NCBI GenBank assembly: GCA_017395425.1
Contig: JAFPUM010000008.1
Location: forward strand, 1-48,450
DNA from: Clostridia bacterium
Lineage (GTDB): Bacteria > Bacillota > Clostridia > Oscillospirales > Acutalibacteraceae
Direction of reading: 5' to 3'
Length of the DNA: 48,450 nt
Each line of letters opens with the position of its first letter. Position 1 is the first letter of the stretch. The notes under the pieces were generated by a model. That model searched no databases. It worked only from the letters and a program-made list of their open reading frames with translations, and had not been told where the DNA came from. This document shows positions 34,805 through 44,392 of the stretch, piece after piece. The translations under genes were made by a program, and so were the position numbers.

Positions 34805-35632
34805 ATGTACCGGGATAATTCGATTGTGAAATTAAAGCTGGATGTGATTTTTAAGAGGGTGTTCGGCGACGAGAACGACAAGGATATTCTCGCGGCGTTT
34901 TTATCCGCCATGCTGGAAATCTCGCGGGAGAGCATCCGGAAAATTGAGATCAACAACGTAGAACTGACGCCCAGCTATCTTGACCGCAAATTCAGCCGAC
35001 TGGATTTGCGGCTTGACGTGGACGGTCGGATTGTCAATGTGGAGATGCAGGTCAATTACGAACCGGATTTTCAGGAGCGGACGCTGTTCTATTGGTCCAA
35101 GCTGTTCAGTGATGAGTTGAAAGCGGGCGAGGAGTACGGTGAACTCAGACGCACCGTCTGCATTAACATCGTCAATTTCAACCTGTTCGACTGCGAAGAT
35201 TACCATTCCCATTTCAAGGTGATGGAGTGTGACCGGCACGAAGTATTGTCGGATAAATTTGCCATACATTTTTTTGAACTCAGGAAGAAGAACAATATGC
35301 ACAGAAACGCACCGATGGAGGATTGGCTGCGATTGATTGACGCGGAAACGGAGGATGATCTCATGGAAATTCAGCGCACGACACAGATACCGGAAGTCAG
35401 GAAAACCATTGTCAAGCTGCGCCATCTGAGCGCGGACGAACAGGTACGCCAGCAGGCGTTTATGCGGGAGATTATGCTCCACGACGAAGCGACCGCACTG
35501 GGACACGCCAGACGTGAAGGAATTGCCGAAGGCAGAGCTGAGGGCAGAGCTGAGGTTAAAGCCGAGGGAATCGAAAGAATGCGCGAGCTGGGCTTTGACG
35601 AGGAACAGATCAAGGCTGTTTTCGGAGAGTAG
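34805..35632 (+). CDS. Rpn-family PD-(D/E)XK nuclease
   Basis: 275 residues. The Rpn/PF12784-type core begins KLDVIFKRVFGDENDK. The nuclease motif is D67 (RLDLRLDV) followed by E80-x-Q82 (VNVEMQV). The C-terminal helical tail carries AEGRAEGRAEVKAEG repeats, as in many members. The family was first called a transposase, while E. coli RpnA-E are DNases promoting RecA-independent recombination and the tails may vary in length. No IS ends are seen around it. Confidence 0.9.
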   Translation: MYRDNSIVKLKLDVIFKRVFGDENDKDILAAFLSAMLEISRESIRKIEINNVELTPSYLDRKFSRLDLRLDVDGRIVNVEMQVNYEPDFQERTLFYWSKLFSDELKAGEEYGELRRTVCINIVNFNLFDCEDYHSHFKVMECDRHEVLSDKFAIHFFELRKKNNMHRNAPMEDWLRLIDAETEDDLMEIQRTTQIPEVRKTIVKLRHLSADEQVRQQAFMREIMLHDEATALGHARREGIAEGRAEGRAEVKAEGIERMRELGFDEEQIKAVFGE

Positions 35633-35658
35633 CGCTTGATTGATTTATGCAAAATAAG

Positions 35659-35725
35659 AAATGACCGCCGGAGCGGGAATTGCCATGAAATACAAAAAAG
35701 CAATTCTTCCGTTCCGGCGGTGATG
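35659..35725. terminator. long hairpin between convergent genes
   Basis: ACCGCCGGA...TCCGGCGGT with an inner GAATTGC/GCAATTC stem and imperfect T-runs on both sides. Probably a bidirectional terminator. Confidence 0.6.
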
Positions 35726-35754
35726 TTTCTGTTTTTTCTGCGTTTGTGCGGAGA

Positions 35755-36723
35755 TTAATCCACGTTGGCGAGCGCGGCGGACGCGATAATGATACAGATG
35801 GCGGCTTGCTGGGCGGCAATCATGGCAAGGGTAGAGGCGGTTGCGGCGGTATGGGTGGTCTGCGCCGCGTCATACAGATCGGCGGTCAGCATGGCGGCGT
35901 GCATCAGCCGGGTTCCCTTGTCGATGCCGAAGAAGCCGTAGCCCTTCTGACCGGAAAGGTAATCGTCAATGGTCAGAATGGTATCGCGGAGCTTTTCGTT
36001 GTCGGTGTCCAGAATGGATACAGCCGCAAGCGTGGCGAGCGTGTAGACATCGTATTTTCTGCCGGCGTCCTTGAGCATATCATACAGTTCGGTGAGATGT
36101 TCCACCTTTTCGCGGACAGAGCCGCCGGTAATCGACAGAATATGCGATACGGACTGTATGCTGTTCTGGCTGGAGAACTTCCCTTTCAGCAGGGTGTAGC
36201 AGGCTTCCATGTCGTCGATCAGCGTGGCGTTGTCCTTTTCGGAAAGCGCCAGAAACGCGGCAAGCACGCTGTCCTCTTCGCCGGTGAGGAAGGGGTGCTT
36301 TTTCTTCATCTCCTGAAAGAGTTCCCTGCCTCTGGCGACAACGCTCTCCAGCTGTTCCTCGCCGATCATATCAGGAAGCAGGAATGCCAGAAGCGCCGAA
36401 TAACTCGAGCTGTCGAAGGACTTCTTAATGACGGCATAAAACCCTGCCGTCCTGTCAAACGCGGCTTTGGGATCGTCCTTCATCGAGAGATTCACGGCAA
36501 ACGGTGTGGCAACCATGCCGTTGAGGAAGGAAAACAGACCGGCATTCTTGCTGATGATGGATTTGCATTCCCTGAGCTTTTCCTCGTCCGCCCGGAACCC
36601 GCGTGCGGTCAGGGCATTGGCGGCAATCGGGTAAATATAGGCGCTTTCCATGGTAAAGACCTTTTTGAGCGCCGTTTGGTTTTCAATAAAGCTTTCACAT
36701 AATGCGGTGATTTTTTCTTCCAT
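35755..36723 (-). CDS. DUF4003-family protein
   Basis: 322 residues, almost wholly helical, with the DUF4003 pattern (segments YPIAANALTARGF, LLAFLLPDM, TLATLAAVSIL). Function unknown and cytoplasmic. The last 50 residues are Ala/Ile-rich and hydrophobic. ATG 36723 follows AAAGGAG. It lies in the same direction as the PadR block, 59 bases after the preceding gene. Confidence 0.8.
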   Translation of the reverse strand: MEEKITALCESFIENQTALKKVFTMESAYIYPIAANALTARGFRADEEKLRECKSIISKNAGLFSFLNGMVATPFAVNLSMKDDPKAAFDRTAGFYAVIKKSFDSSSYSALLAFLLPDMIGEEQLESVVARGRELFQEMKKKHPFLTGEEDSVLAAFLALSEKDNATLIDDMEACYTLLKGKFSSQNSIQSVSHILSITGGSVREKVEHLTELYDMLKDAGRKYDVYTLATLAAVSILDTDNEKLRDTILTIDDYLSGQKGYGFFGIDKGTRLMHAAMLTADLYDAAQTTHTAATASTLAMIAAQQAAICIIIASAALANVD

Positions 36724-36781
36724 CGTTCATCGTCTCCTTTTTTCTTGAGAATTGGATTGGATCGCAATATTTCGATCACTG

Positions 36782-37060
36782 TCACTGTTTTTTCTTTGTT
36801 ACCGCGTCCGTCAGCGCCCCGACTGCCCCGCCGATTAACATGCCGATGACCATACCCATCACCGCATAGTTCATGGACATATGCCCCAGCATCATGCCGA
36901 ATACCAGACCGATAGGAATTCCTGACATCATTCCCACACCCGCGGCACTTTTCTTCTCTTTTTCGGGGGATTTCTGTTCCGCTCCTTCGGGCAATTGTTC
37001 ATTACCGACTACCGAGCTGAGTTCCTGCTTGCTTTTTTCCGTATTCTTGTTTTGGCTCAT
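36782..37060 (-). CDS. hypothetical glycine-zipper membrane protein
   Basis: 92 residues. A polar, charged N-terminal half is followed by two Gly/Met-rich helices (about 45-85) with GxxxG spacings, then KKKQ. No named family. ATG 37060 is 11 bases after AAGGAG, and the upstream TTG is too close to that site. Confidence 0.65.
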   Translation of the reverse strand: MSQNKNTEKSKQELSSVVGNEQLPEGAEQKSPEKEKKSAAGVGMMSGIPIGLVFGMMLGHMSMNYAVMGMVIGMLIGGAVGALTDAVTKKKQ

Positions 37061-37102
37061 TTTTCTCAATCTCCTTGTTAATATTTGTTTTACACGATTT
37101 TA

Positions 37103-37726
37103 TTATTCCTCAAACTGACGTTTTTCCTTCAGTTCGCGTATCTGGCGGGTATAGGCGGGAACCGGCAGGATCATAGTGGCAAAAGCGAACAGCAGTGACG
37201 CGTAGCAGATCAGCGACAGACAGATGTCGGTCAGATCGGCTTCTTCCCATCGGATAAAATGAAAGGTATCCGTGATCCATATGTCCTCTGAAATCATTGC
37301 CGCCAAAACCACCAGAGCGATGACCGCCCAGACCATGTGATATTTACGGCGCGCGGTGTAATCGGCGATGAGCGCGTCGATATCGGTGTTGATTTCAAAG
37401 GCGCCCAGATGGGCGGGACGTATCGCGTAAATGCGGCTCTTGGCGTCCAGATTGATTTCGGGAACGATCTCCGCGCCCGAATCGGTCAGAATTTCGGTCA
37501 TACGCTGGTAGCGTTGACGGCTGGCTTTGTGACCCTTGGTGTCGATGCCGGTTGTCACGCGCACGATGTATTCGCCCGGCTGGCACCGTTCAAAGGTGAA
37601 CCACAATCCCAATAGGATTCTAACGGGCTTCCAGCCCTGCTCGCACATTCTGTTGAGGTATTCCTCCTCCTGATCAATGGTCAGACGGAATACCGCTTTG
37701 GTCATTCTTTGGGCTTCTTTTTTCAT
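37103..37726 (-). CDS. DUF2812-family membrane protein
   Basis: 207 residues. A cytoplasmic DUF2812 domain (about 10-130, EEYLNRMCEQGWKPV) is followed by two membrane helices (about 138-155 and 172-195). This family is commonly encoded beside PadR repressors and may serve as partner or antagonist. It follows PadR by 26 bases. AGAGGAG precedes the ATG. Confidence 0.82.
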   Translation of the reverse strand: MKKEAQRMTKAVFRLTIDQEEEYLNRMCEQGWKPVRILLGLWFTFERCQPGEYIVRVTTGIDTKGHKASRQRYQRMTEILTDSGAEIVPEINLDAKSRIYAIRPAHLGAFEINTDIDALIADYTARRKYHMVWAVIALVVLAAMISEDIWITDTFHFIRWEEADLTDICLSLICYASLLFAFATMILPVPAYTRQIRELKEKRQFEE

Positions 37727-37752
37727 CCGTCAAAAAAACTCCTCTCCCGACA

Positions 37753-38100
37753 TCATTCGCTTTCGGCTGATGGCGGCATTTCGTTTAACGTATTTAAGAC
37801 ATACCGCCCGTTATCCAGCAATTCCTGCAGGCGGTTCATTTCATCCTCTACGGCGCGCCTGCCGGACGGGGTGATGATGTATTCCTTCTTTCCCCGTTCG
37901 CCCGTCTCGCCGCATTCCGCAATCCAACCCCGCGTGAGCAGCGTGTTGATAGCGCCGTACAGAGTGCCGGCGCCCAGTCTCACCCGTCCGTTGCTGCGCT
38001 TTTCCACATTCTGAATGATGCCATAGCCGTGCAGCGGTGTGTAGAGCGATATCAGAATGTAAAATACCGCTTCGGTCAAGGCACCTTTGCTTTCATTCAT
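37753..38100 (-). CDS. PadR-family transcriptional repressor
   Basis: 115 residues. A PadR winged helix (ILISLYTPLHGYGIIQNVEKR..., LGAGTLYGAINTLLTRGWI) is followed by the C-terminal dimerisation helix. It probably binds the palindromes in the promoter at 39121-39173 and controls the operon that contains it. Confidence 0.92.
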   Translation of the reverse strand: MNESKGALTEAVFYILISLYTPLHGYGIIQNVEKRSNGRVRLGAGTLYGAINTLLTRGWIAECGETGERGKKEYIITPSGRRAVEDEMNRLQELLDNGRYVLNTLNEMPPSAESE

Positions 38101-38117
38101 GCCATCATTTCCTTGTT

Positions 38118-39074
38118 TCAGATTTTGCCCTGCCTGATCATTCCGTAAAAACGCCCGGTCAATCCGTTGATCTGGTCAATGCTGCACACGGTGTCTTTTC
38201 CGGTGTGAATCAGCGGCAGATAGAGCAGACCGATGGCCGAACGCATGGTATAGCTCACCATGACCGAGTTGGGGAAATTCGCGTGGTCGCTGAGGAAAAT
38301 CAGCATACTGCGCTTATAGACGGGATTGAGTCCCGCTTCACGGAAAGCCGCCGTCACCGATTCCGCCGCGTCGTTCTTTTTGGTGGAAGCGAATGTCAGT
38401 ATGTCGCCGTTGCCCACGCAGTCAAAATTGATGAGCTTGTTTTTTTTCCAGTCAATGCCCTGTTTCTTGCCCCACGAGGCAAAGCCCGACGAACCCAGCA
38501 GACCCCATTCCTCATTGTCAAAGAAGACAAAGCAGCACTTTTTGCGAAGCTGCTCGTCCGCCGCGACCTGTTCCGCCAGCGAGAGCAGCGAGAGCACGCC
38601 GCTGGTGTTGTCGTTGCGGTTGTTTTTGTTTTTGATGACCATAGACAGAATCATCACGGCGAGCATGGCGAGCATACCCCCTTCAAAGCCCCAGAACGCG
38701 GAATCGCTGCCGGCTATGCCCCATTGCTCCGCCGCCCATGACAGCAGCCACGGACCCGCGCAGGCTATCCCTATCATGACCAGCATGAGGACAATGTTGG
38801 CGCCCGTCTGACCCACTAATTTGGAGGAAGAGAGCATCCAGCCGGTGCGACCGGGGGTATCGTAGTGAGCGGTAAATACATATTCCGCGGTGCGAAGGTC
38901 TCCCACCGCCAGATTGATGCCGGAAGCCTTGACTTCCGAGATTTCACCGTCGGCATAGCCCATGCGGTTGAGCTCGGCACGAAGCGTGTCGCGCAGCGCC
39001 GCCTTTTCCTTCTTGGTAAACCGTGTGGGGTGATTGTCAAAAATCTCCGTTGCCTTCTGTGCGCTGATTGCCAT
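38118..39074 (-). CDS. M28-family metallopeptidase with membrane helices
   Basis: 318 residues. The zinc motifs are H70-x-D72 (TAHYDTP), D155 (NRNDNTSG) and E188-E189 (FDNEEWG). Two membrane helices (about 92-112 and 130-147) sit between the first and second ligands, an arrangement seen in Firmicutes M28 proteins. Presumed aminopeptidase, with substrate unknown. It is the first gene after the PadR-type operator, so it is the likely main target. Confidence 0.85.
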   Translation of the reverse strand: MAISAQKATEIFDNHPTRFTKKEKAALRDTLRAELNRMGYADGEISEVKASGINLAVGDLRTAEYVFTAHYDTPGRTGWMLSSSKLVGQTGANIVLMLVMIGIACAGPWLLSWAAEQWGIAGSDSAFWGFEGGMLAMLAVMILSMVIKNKNNRNDNTSGVLSLLSLAEQVAADEQLRKKCCFVFFDNEEWGLLGSSGFASWGKKQGIDWKKNKLINFDCVGNGDILTFASTKKNDAAESVTAAFREAGLNPVYKRSMLIFLSDHANFPNSVMVSYTMRSAIGLLYLPLIHTGKDTVCSIDQINGLTGRFYGMIRQGKI

Positions 39075-39120
39075 GAAAACTCCCTCTTTCTATGGAATTG
39101 ATGGAAATAATATTACGAAT

Positions 39121-39173
39121 TCCGATATATCGGATTCTGGAATTAATATATCACTATCCGATATATTTGTCAA
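39121..39173 (-). promoter_or_regulatory. promoter with two palindromic operators (PadR-type)
   Basis: Minus strand: -35 TTGACA (39173-39168), 17-bp spacer, -10 TATATT (39150-39145). A perfect 14-bp palindrome TCCGATATATCGGA (39121-39134) covers the start region. A second inverted repeat, TATATC-N7-GATATA (39147-39165), overlaps the -10 and spacer. Confidence 0.75.
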
Positions 39174-39233
39174 GTGGTTTTTGATTTTTTTACCCGCAAA
39201 TGTTTCCATCTGATCGTAAAAACGGATTTTACA

Positions 39234-39262
39234 TTGCTTTTTTGGCGGATGTGTGTTATCAT
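39234..39262 (+). promoter_or_regulatory. putative promoter of 39292 gene
   Basis: -35 TTGCTT, 17-bp spacer, -10 TATCAT. A moderate match, 30 bases before the gene. Confidence 0.5.
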
Positions 39263-39291
39263 AGAAACAGCAATGAAAAGGAGTGGAACAG

Positions 39292-39714
39292 ATGGAACTG
39301 GGTCACAACAGGGAGAAAGAAATCCGCTCGTTTGAAACGGTGCTGCTGCGCCTTTCCGGTATGCGTTACACGGCGGAATACGAAATTCTGTTCAGGGACG
39401 GCAGCGCGGAAATTTCGCAGTATGCCATCCGGTTTTCAAAAGAGGGCGATCAGCGTGTACCGGAAAAACGTGCCGTATGCAGTGAAAAGGAAATTTTGCA
39501 ATTGCTGAACAGCTGTAAGCTGCTCGCGTGGGACGGATTCTCCGGCGCGCATCCCAAAGGGGTCCGGGACGGAATTATGTTCCGGCTGGAAGCGGTGGTC
39601 AACGGAAATCATCGGATATACGCGACCGGATCGGAGAATTTTCCCCAACATTTCAGAGATTTCACGGACGGGCTGAACCGTTTTCTGAGCCGTGACAGAG
39701 AGGGGTGTGTATGA
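39292..39714 (+). CDS. hypothetical protein
   Basis: 140 residues, mixed alpha/beta, no signal or membrane segment, no family recognised. AAAGGAG lies 9 bases before ATG 39292. It overlaps or abuts the next small gene at ATGATGA, so the two are probably co-translated. Confidence 0.65.
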   Translation: MELGHNREKEIRSFETVLLRLSGMRYTAEYEILFRDGSAEISQYAIRFSKEGDQRVPEKRAVCSEKEILQLLNSCKLLAWDGFSGAHPKGVRDGIMFRLEAVVNGNHRIYATGSENFPQHFRDFTDGLNRFLSRDREGCV

Positions 39715-39947
39715 TGAAACATTTGAAACTGCCGTTTGCTTCCCATGAGGAACCGTCGGAGAACTTTGACCCCGAACGCTACACGCCGGTGATCCGGTGC
39801 AGCATCTGCACCGGCGAACAGGTCGCGGGCTTTAAGGACAGGATCACCGGACGCGTCAGGGACGTCATGCTGCTTCACGGCGAGAAAGATTTGCAGGCGT
39901 TCCGCAAGCGCTACGGCATCACCGAGCCGATTGAAAAAGTGTATTGA
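39714..39947 (+). CDS. hypothetical small protein with CSIC motif
   Basis: 77 residues. A single CSIC pair is followed by GEQVAGFKDRITGRVRDVMLL and a helical end (DLQAFRKRYGI). I recall similar small proteins in Clostridia annotated, probably wrongly, as aspartate dehydrogenase. No catalytic function is evident. AGAGGGG is 8 bases before ATG 39714. Confidence 0.65.
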   Translation: MKHLKLPFASHEEPSENFDPERYTPVIRCSICTGEQVAGFKDRITGRVRDVMLLHGEKDLQAFRKRYGITEPIEKVY

Positions 39948-39989
39948 TTTTTTATAGGACACTAATAAAAAACCGAAAGGAACATCATT

Positions 39990-41464
<1,475 letters not shown>

Positions 41465-41507
41465 TCGGATATCTGAGTTTGTCTCTCTTTTTTCCCCTTC
41501 ATCAATG

Positions 41508-41553
41508 AAAGCACCGGCAGGATTCCCGTTTCGGAAAAATGCCGGTGCTTTTC
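41508..41553 (+). terminator. intrinsic terminator after ilvC
   Basis: AAAGCACCGGCA / TGCCGGTGCTTTT, 20-base loop. Confidence 0.85.
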
Positions 41554-41579
41554 GTAAAATCATCAAACGAAAGCAGTGA

Positions 41580-41873
41580 ATGAAAATGAATGAAACCCTC
41601 AGCCGCCTGCTGGACGCGGCACTTCACGATGCATCCATGCGCGCCCTGCTGATGGCGACGAAGCAGGACGCTGATCCGATCGCCGCCTTCTGCCGGGTTG
41701 CAACCGAGCTGGGCTATCCCGTCACGCCGGGGGAACTGGTGAGCATGGGAGAAGAGTCCATTGCCGCCATGCTGCGAAGCGTCAACGGCGGGGGCGTGGA
41801 CGCCTTCGACGGTTGGGACGACGCCTACGAGATGTTTTTCACCGCCCTTGGCGCCGGTCATCGCGAAGCGTAA
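41580..41873 (+). CDS. Nif11-like small protein
   Basis: 97 residues. A helical leader-like part with AAFCRVATELGYPVTPGEL recalls Nif11-type domains. A NGGG (about 69-72) comes next, then a short acidic and aromatic tail (VDAFDGWDDAYEMFFTAL). Nif11-like sequences serve as leader regions of ribosomal peptide precursors, but no modifying enzyme is nearby and the tail lacks Cys/Ser/Thr clusters. An ordinary conserved hypothetical is equally possible. The Shine-Dalgarno is weak. Confidence 0.55.
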   Translation: MKMNETLSRLLDAALHDASMRALLMATKQDADPIAAFCRVATELGYPVTPGELVSMGEESIAAMLRSVNGGGVDAFDGWDDAYEMFFTALGAGHREA

Positions 41874-41903
41874 TCCACACGCTGCCAGGAAAGGAATTTG
41901 CTC

Positions 41904-42773
41904 ATGTCCAATCTGTCCGACATCGGAACCATCAAAGATATCATGCAGCGCCACGGCTTTTCCTTTTCCAAGGGATTGGGGCAGAATTTTCTGATCAATC
42001 CCTCGGTCTGTCCTCGCATGGCGGAACAGTGCGGCGCGGACGCGCGGACCGGCGTGCTGGAAATCGGTCCCGGTATCGGCGTGCTGACGGCGGAACTGGC
42101 GCGGCGCGCCAGAAAGGTGGCGGCGGTGGAACTCGATGACCGTCTGCTGCCGGTGCTGGATGAGACGCTGCGGGATTTCGATAATGTGCGCGTGGTGCAT
42201 GGCGACGTGATGAAGCTCGATCTGGCGGCGCTGATTGCCGAATGCTTTGCCGACTGCGAGAAAGTTGCCGTGTGCGCGAATCTTCCCTATTACATCACTT
42301 CACCGGTCATCATGATGCTGCTCGAAAGCCGTCTGCCGGTTTCGGCCATTACCGTGATGGTGCAGAAAGAGGCTGCCGACCGTCTCTGCGCCGGGGTGGG
42401 AAGCCGGGAGAGCGGCGCGGTGACGGTCGCGGTGCATTACTACGCCGAGCCGGAACTGCTGTTCAAGGTAAGCCGGGGGAGTTTTATGCCGTCGCCCAAC
42501 GTGGATTCGGCGGTCATCCGACTTTCCGTGCGGGAAGAACCCGCGGTGGATGTCGGGGACGAGGGCGTATTCTTCGGCATGGTGCGGGCGGGCTTTTCGC
42601 AGCGGCGCAAGACGCTCGCCAATTCGCTGACCTCCGGCGGCTTTCTGAAACGCGAGGAGGCGGCGCGGGCACTGGCAGACGCGGGCATTCCCGCCAATAC
42701 CCGCATCGAAGCGCTGGATATGGGACAACTGGCGAATCTTTCAAGAAATATTGTTCATTTACGGTGCCAATAA
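41904..42773 (+). CDS. rsmA: 16S rRNA (A1518/A1519) dimethyltransferase RsmA/KsgA
   Basis: 289 residues. It starts with GFSFSKGLGQNFLINPSV, has the SAM loop LEIGPGIGVLTAEL and the catalytic NLPYYITSP, and closes with QRRKTLANSL. It dimethylates two adenines in 16S helix 45 during small-subunit assembly. ATG 41904 is 8 bases after AAAGGA. Confidence 0.96.
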   Translation: MSNLSDIGTIKDIMQRHGFSFSKGLGQNFLINPSVCPRMAEQCGADARTGVLEIGPGIGVLTAELARRARKVAAVELDDRLLPVLDETLRDFDNVRVVHGDVMKLDLAALIAECFADCEKVAVCANLPYYITSPVIMMLLESRLPVSAITVMVQKEAADRLCAGVGSRESGAVTVAVHYYAEPELLFKVSRGSFMPSPNVDSAVIRLSVREEPAVDVGDEGVFFGMVRAGFSQRRKTLANSLTSGGFLKREEAARALADAGIPANTRIEALDMGQLANLSRNIVHLRCQ

Positions 42774-42837
42774 CCCCCTTTTTCTGTGATTCGAGAGTGG
42801 TTGCGTGGCTTTTTTCGGAAATTTGTATAAAAATCAC

Positions 42838-42866
42838 TGTACAAATGCCAAATGATACTGTATAAT
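42838..42866 (+). promoter_or_regulatory. promoter of 42918 gene
   Basis: -35 TGTACA (4/6 match), 17-bp spacer, -10 TATAAT. Confidence 0.55.
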
Positions 42867-42917
42867 AAGAGGTAACAAAGGAATCAAAAACCATGTGCAA
42901 AGGACTGGTACTGTATC

Positions 42918-43637
42918 ATGAAAAAAGATTTCAAGAGAGAGGGATATCTGCTCACTGTCCTGATTTTTTTGCTGGGAATCGGTGCGCTGGTGATCAGCGC
43001 GGCTGCCAATTATTTTTCTTACAGCGATTCCGTGGTCATTATCGGGGAGTTTGTCTCCTTTGTGGCGTTGATTGTGCTGGTGATGATGTGTATTTTTGCC
43101 AAGAGCAATTATAATTACGTCTGCACCCGGTTTGCCGATTATATCATCGAGAGCCGTGAGAAGGAGACGCAGTTTCAGGAAAACGAGGCGCAGCATCTCA
43201 AGCAGATTGAAACCATGCGTACATCCGCCCAGCGGGAACGCGATACGGCAGTTGCCGCCGCGCTGGAGCAGGGACGCCGGGAGGGCGCGGCTTCCGCACC
43301 TGAAACCGTGAATAGCAATGAATCGGGAGCATATGCCGCCCCTTCGCAGCCGGTTTCCGCTCCGTCTGCCGCTGTTTCACAGCCGGTCGCGCCGTCAGCC
43401 GCGCCGCCCGTGTATCCCGCCGCCGCACCCCGCACGGCAGCACAGCGCCCGGTAGGCGGCTATGTCATGCCTCTCACGCCCGGTGACGAAATTCTCTATA
43501 ATGAATACGGTGAGCCGGTGATGATCCGCCGCCGCGTGCGACGGGCACGGGAAGCCGCAGGCGAAATGTACTATGACCGCGGCGGCAATTCCGTTGCCCG
43601 CACGGCGGAACAGGCCGACCCGTCTCAGCTATCCTGA
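42918..43637 (+). CDS. hypothetical two-TM protein with disordered tail
   Basis: 239 residues. Two membrane helices (about 11-32 and 40-62), a charged coiled-coil-like stretch (75-120), an Ala/Pro/Val-rich segment (130-180) and a basic C-terminal part (MIRRRVRRAREA). No family recognised. Its Ala/Pro-rich linker resembles the tail of the TIR protein at 45625 only in composition. The ribosome binding site is weak. Confidence 0.6.
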   Translation: MKKDFKREGYLLTVLIFLLGIGALVISAAANYFSYSDSVVIIGEFVSFVALIVLVMMCIFAKSNYNYVCTRFADYIIESREKETQFQENEAQHLKQIETMRTSAQRERDTAVAAALEQGRREGAASAPETVNSNESGAYAAPSQPVSAPSAAVSQPVAPSAAPPVYPAAAPRTAAQRPVGGYVMPLTPGDEILYNEYGEPVMIRRRVRRAREAAGEMYYDRGGNSVARTAEQADPSQLS

Positions 43638-43655
43638 AGAAGGAGGTCATGACCA

Positions 43656-44132
43656 TTGTCTTTGTCACAACCGTCGGAGACGTCCCTCTTTTCTGTGCCG
43701 CCCTATGTGCGGCAGGCACAGTATCATGAAACCGATCAGATGGGCGTGATCCACCATGCCAATTATCTCAAATGGCTGGAGGAGGCGCGCATTGACTTCC
43801 TGACACAGTGCGGCATGAGCTACCGCGCGATGGAAGCGGAAGGCATTGTGTCGCCCATCGTGGAGGTCAATTGCCGGTATCGCCAGCCGGTTCGTTTCGG
43901 CGACAGCGTGCGCATCACTCTGTGGGTGAAACAGTATACCGGCGTCAAGCTGACGCTGGGCTATGCCGTGACCCGTGAGGACGGAACGGTTCTCTGCGCC
44001 GAAGCCGAAACCGTGAGCTGTTTCATGAACCGCGACAGCAGACTGATCTCGCTGAAAAAAGAATATCCCGCCCTGCACGCGCTTTTTGAAAACATTTCGC
44101 AAAACCATCAGACGGACGTACCCGAAGCATGA
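43656..44132 (+). CDS. acyl-CoA thioesterase, YbgC/FadM family
   Basis: 158 residues, a single hot-dog fold. The active-site segment is YHETDQMGVIHHANYLKWLEEAR, with D27 as the likely catalytic acid. It hydrolyses acyl-CoA or hydroxybenzoyl-CoA type thioesters. The start is TTG 43656, 9 bases after AGGAGGT. An intervening ATG is in another frame. Confidence 0.88.
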   Translation: MSLSQPSETSLFSVPPYVRQAQYHETDQMGVIHHANYLKWLEEARIDFLTQCGMSYRAMEAEGIVSPIVEVNCRYRQPVRFGDSVRITLWVKQYTGVKLTLGYAVTREDGTVLCAEAETVSCFMNRDSRLISLKKEYPALHALFENISQNHQTDVPEA

Positions 44133-44155
44133 CCGGATACGTCCGTCTGTTTTTG
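44109..44155 (+). terminator. intrinsic terminator spanning thioesterase stop
   Basis: A perfect 12-bp stem CAGACGGACGTA / TACGTCCGTCTG then TTTTT. The left arm encodes the last codons of the thioesterase, so the stop codon lies in the loop. Confidence 0.88.
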
Positions 44156-44213
44156 TGTGGCATCATTTTCCGCCCTGTGCGATGTATCAGAACCGCTTTC
44201 CGCGGCATACTAT

Positions 44214-44249
44214 ATAATAAAGAAAAGCTTGATAATAAAGAAAAGCTTG
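44214..44249. repeat. 18-bp perfect tandem duplication
   Basis: ATAATAAAGAAAAGCTTG occurs twice head to tail (44214-44231 and 44232-44249), just before the ribosome binding site of the micro-protein gene. Confidence 0.95.
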
Positions 44250-44278
44250 GGGATAGAATGACAGGGGAGGGAAGAGCC

Positions 44279-44392
44279 ATGTATGAATGTTTGTGGGTGC
44301 TCATCGGTTTATGGATCGGGGGAGCAGTGGGGGTTTTTACCATGTGCCTGCTCCAGATCAACCGTTGTGAGCGCTGTCCCGGAAAACGCTGA
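44279..44392 (+). CDS. DUF3789-like micro-protein
   Basis: 37 residues (MYECLWVLIGLWIGGAVGVF... ending CERCPGKR): one membrane helix with a GGxxGVFTMCLLQI segment like DUF3789. GGGGAGGG is well placed upstream. It overlaps the 3' end of the convergent gene by 35 bases. Function unknown. Confidence 0.65.
   Translation: MYECLWVLIGLWIGGAVGVFTMCLLQINRCERCPGKR

Noticed and set aside
34805-35632. Insertion sequence around the Rpn gene
   Set aside because: No terminal inverted repeats or target duplication, and the family acts as a nuclease rather than as a classical transposase.
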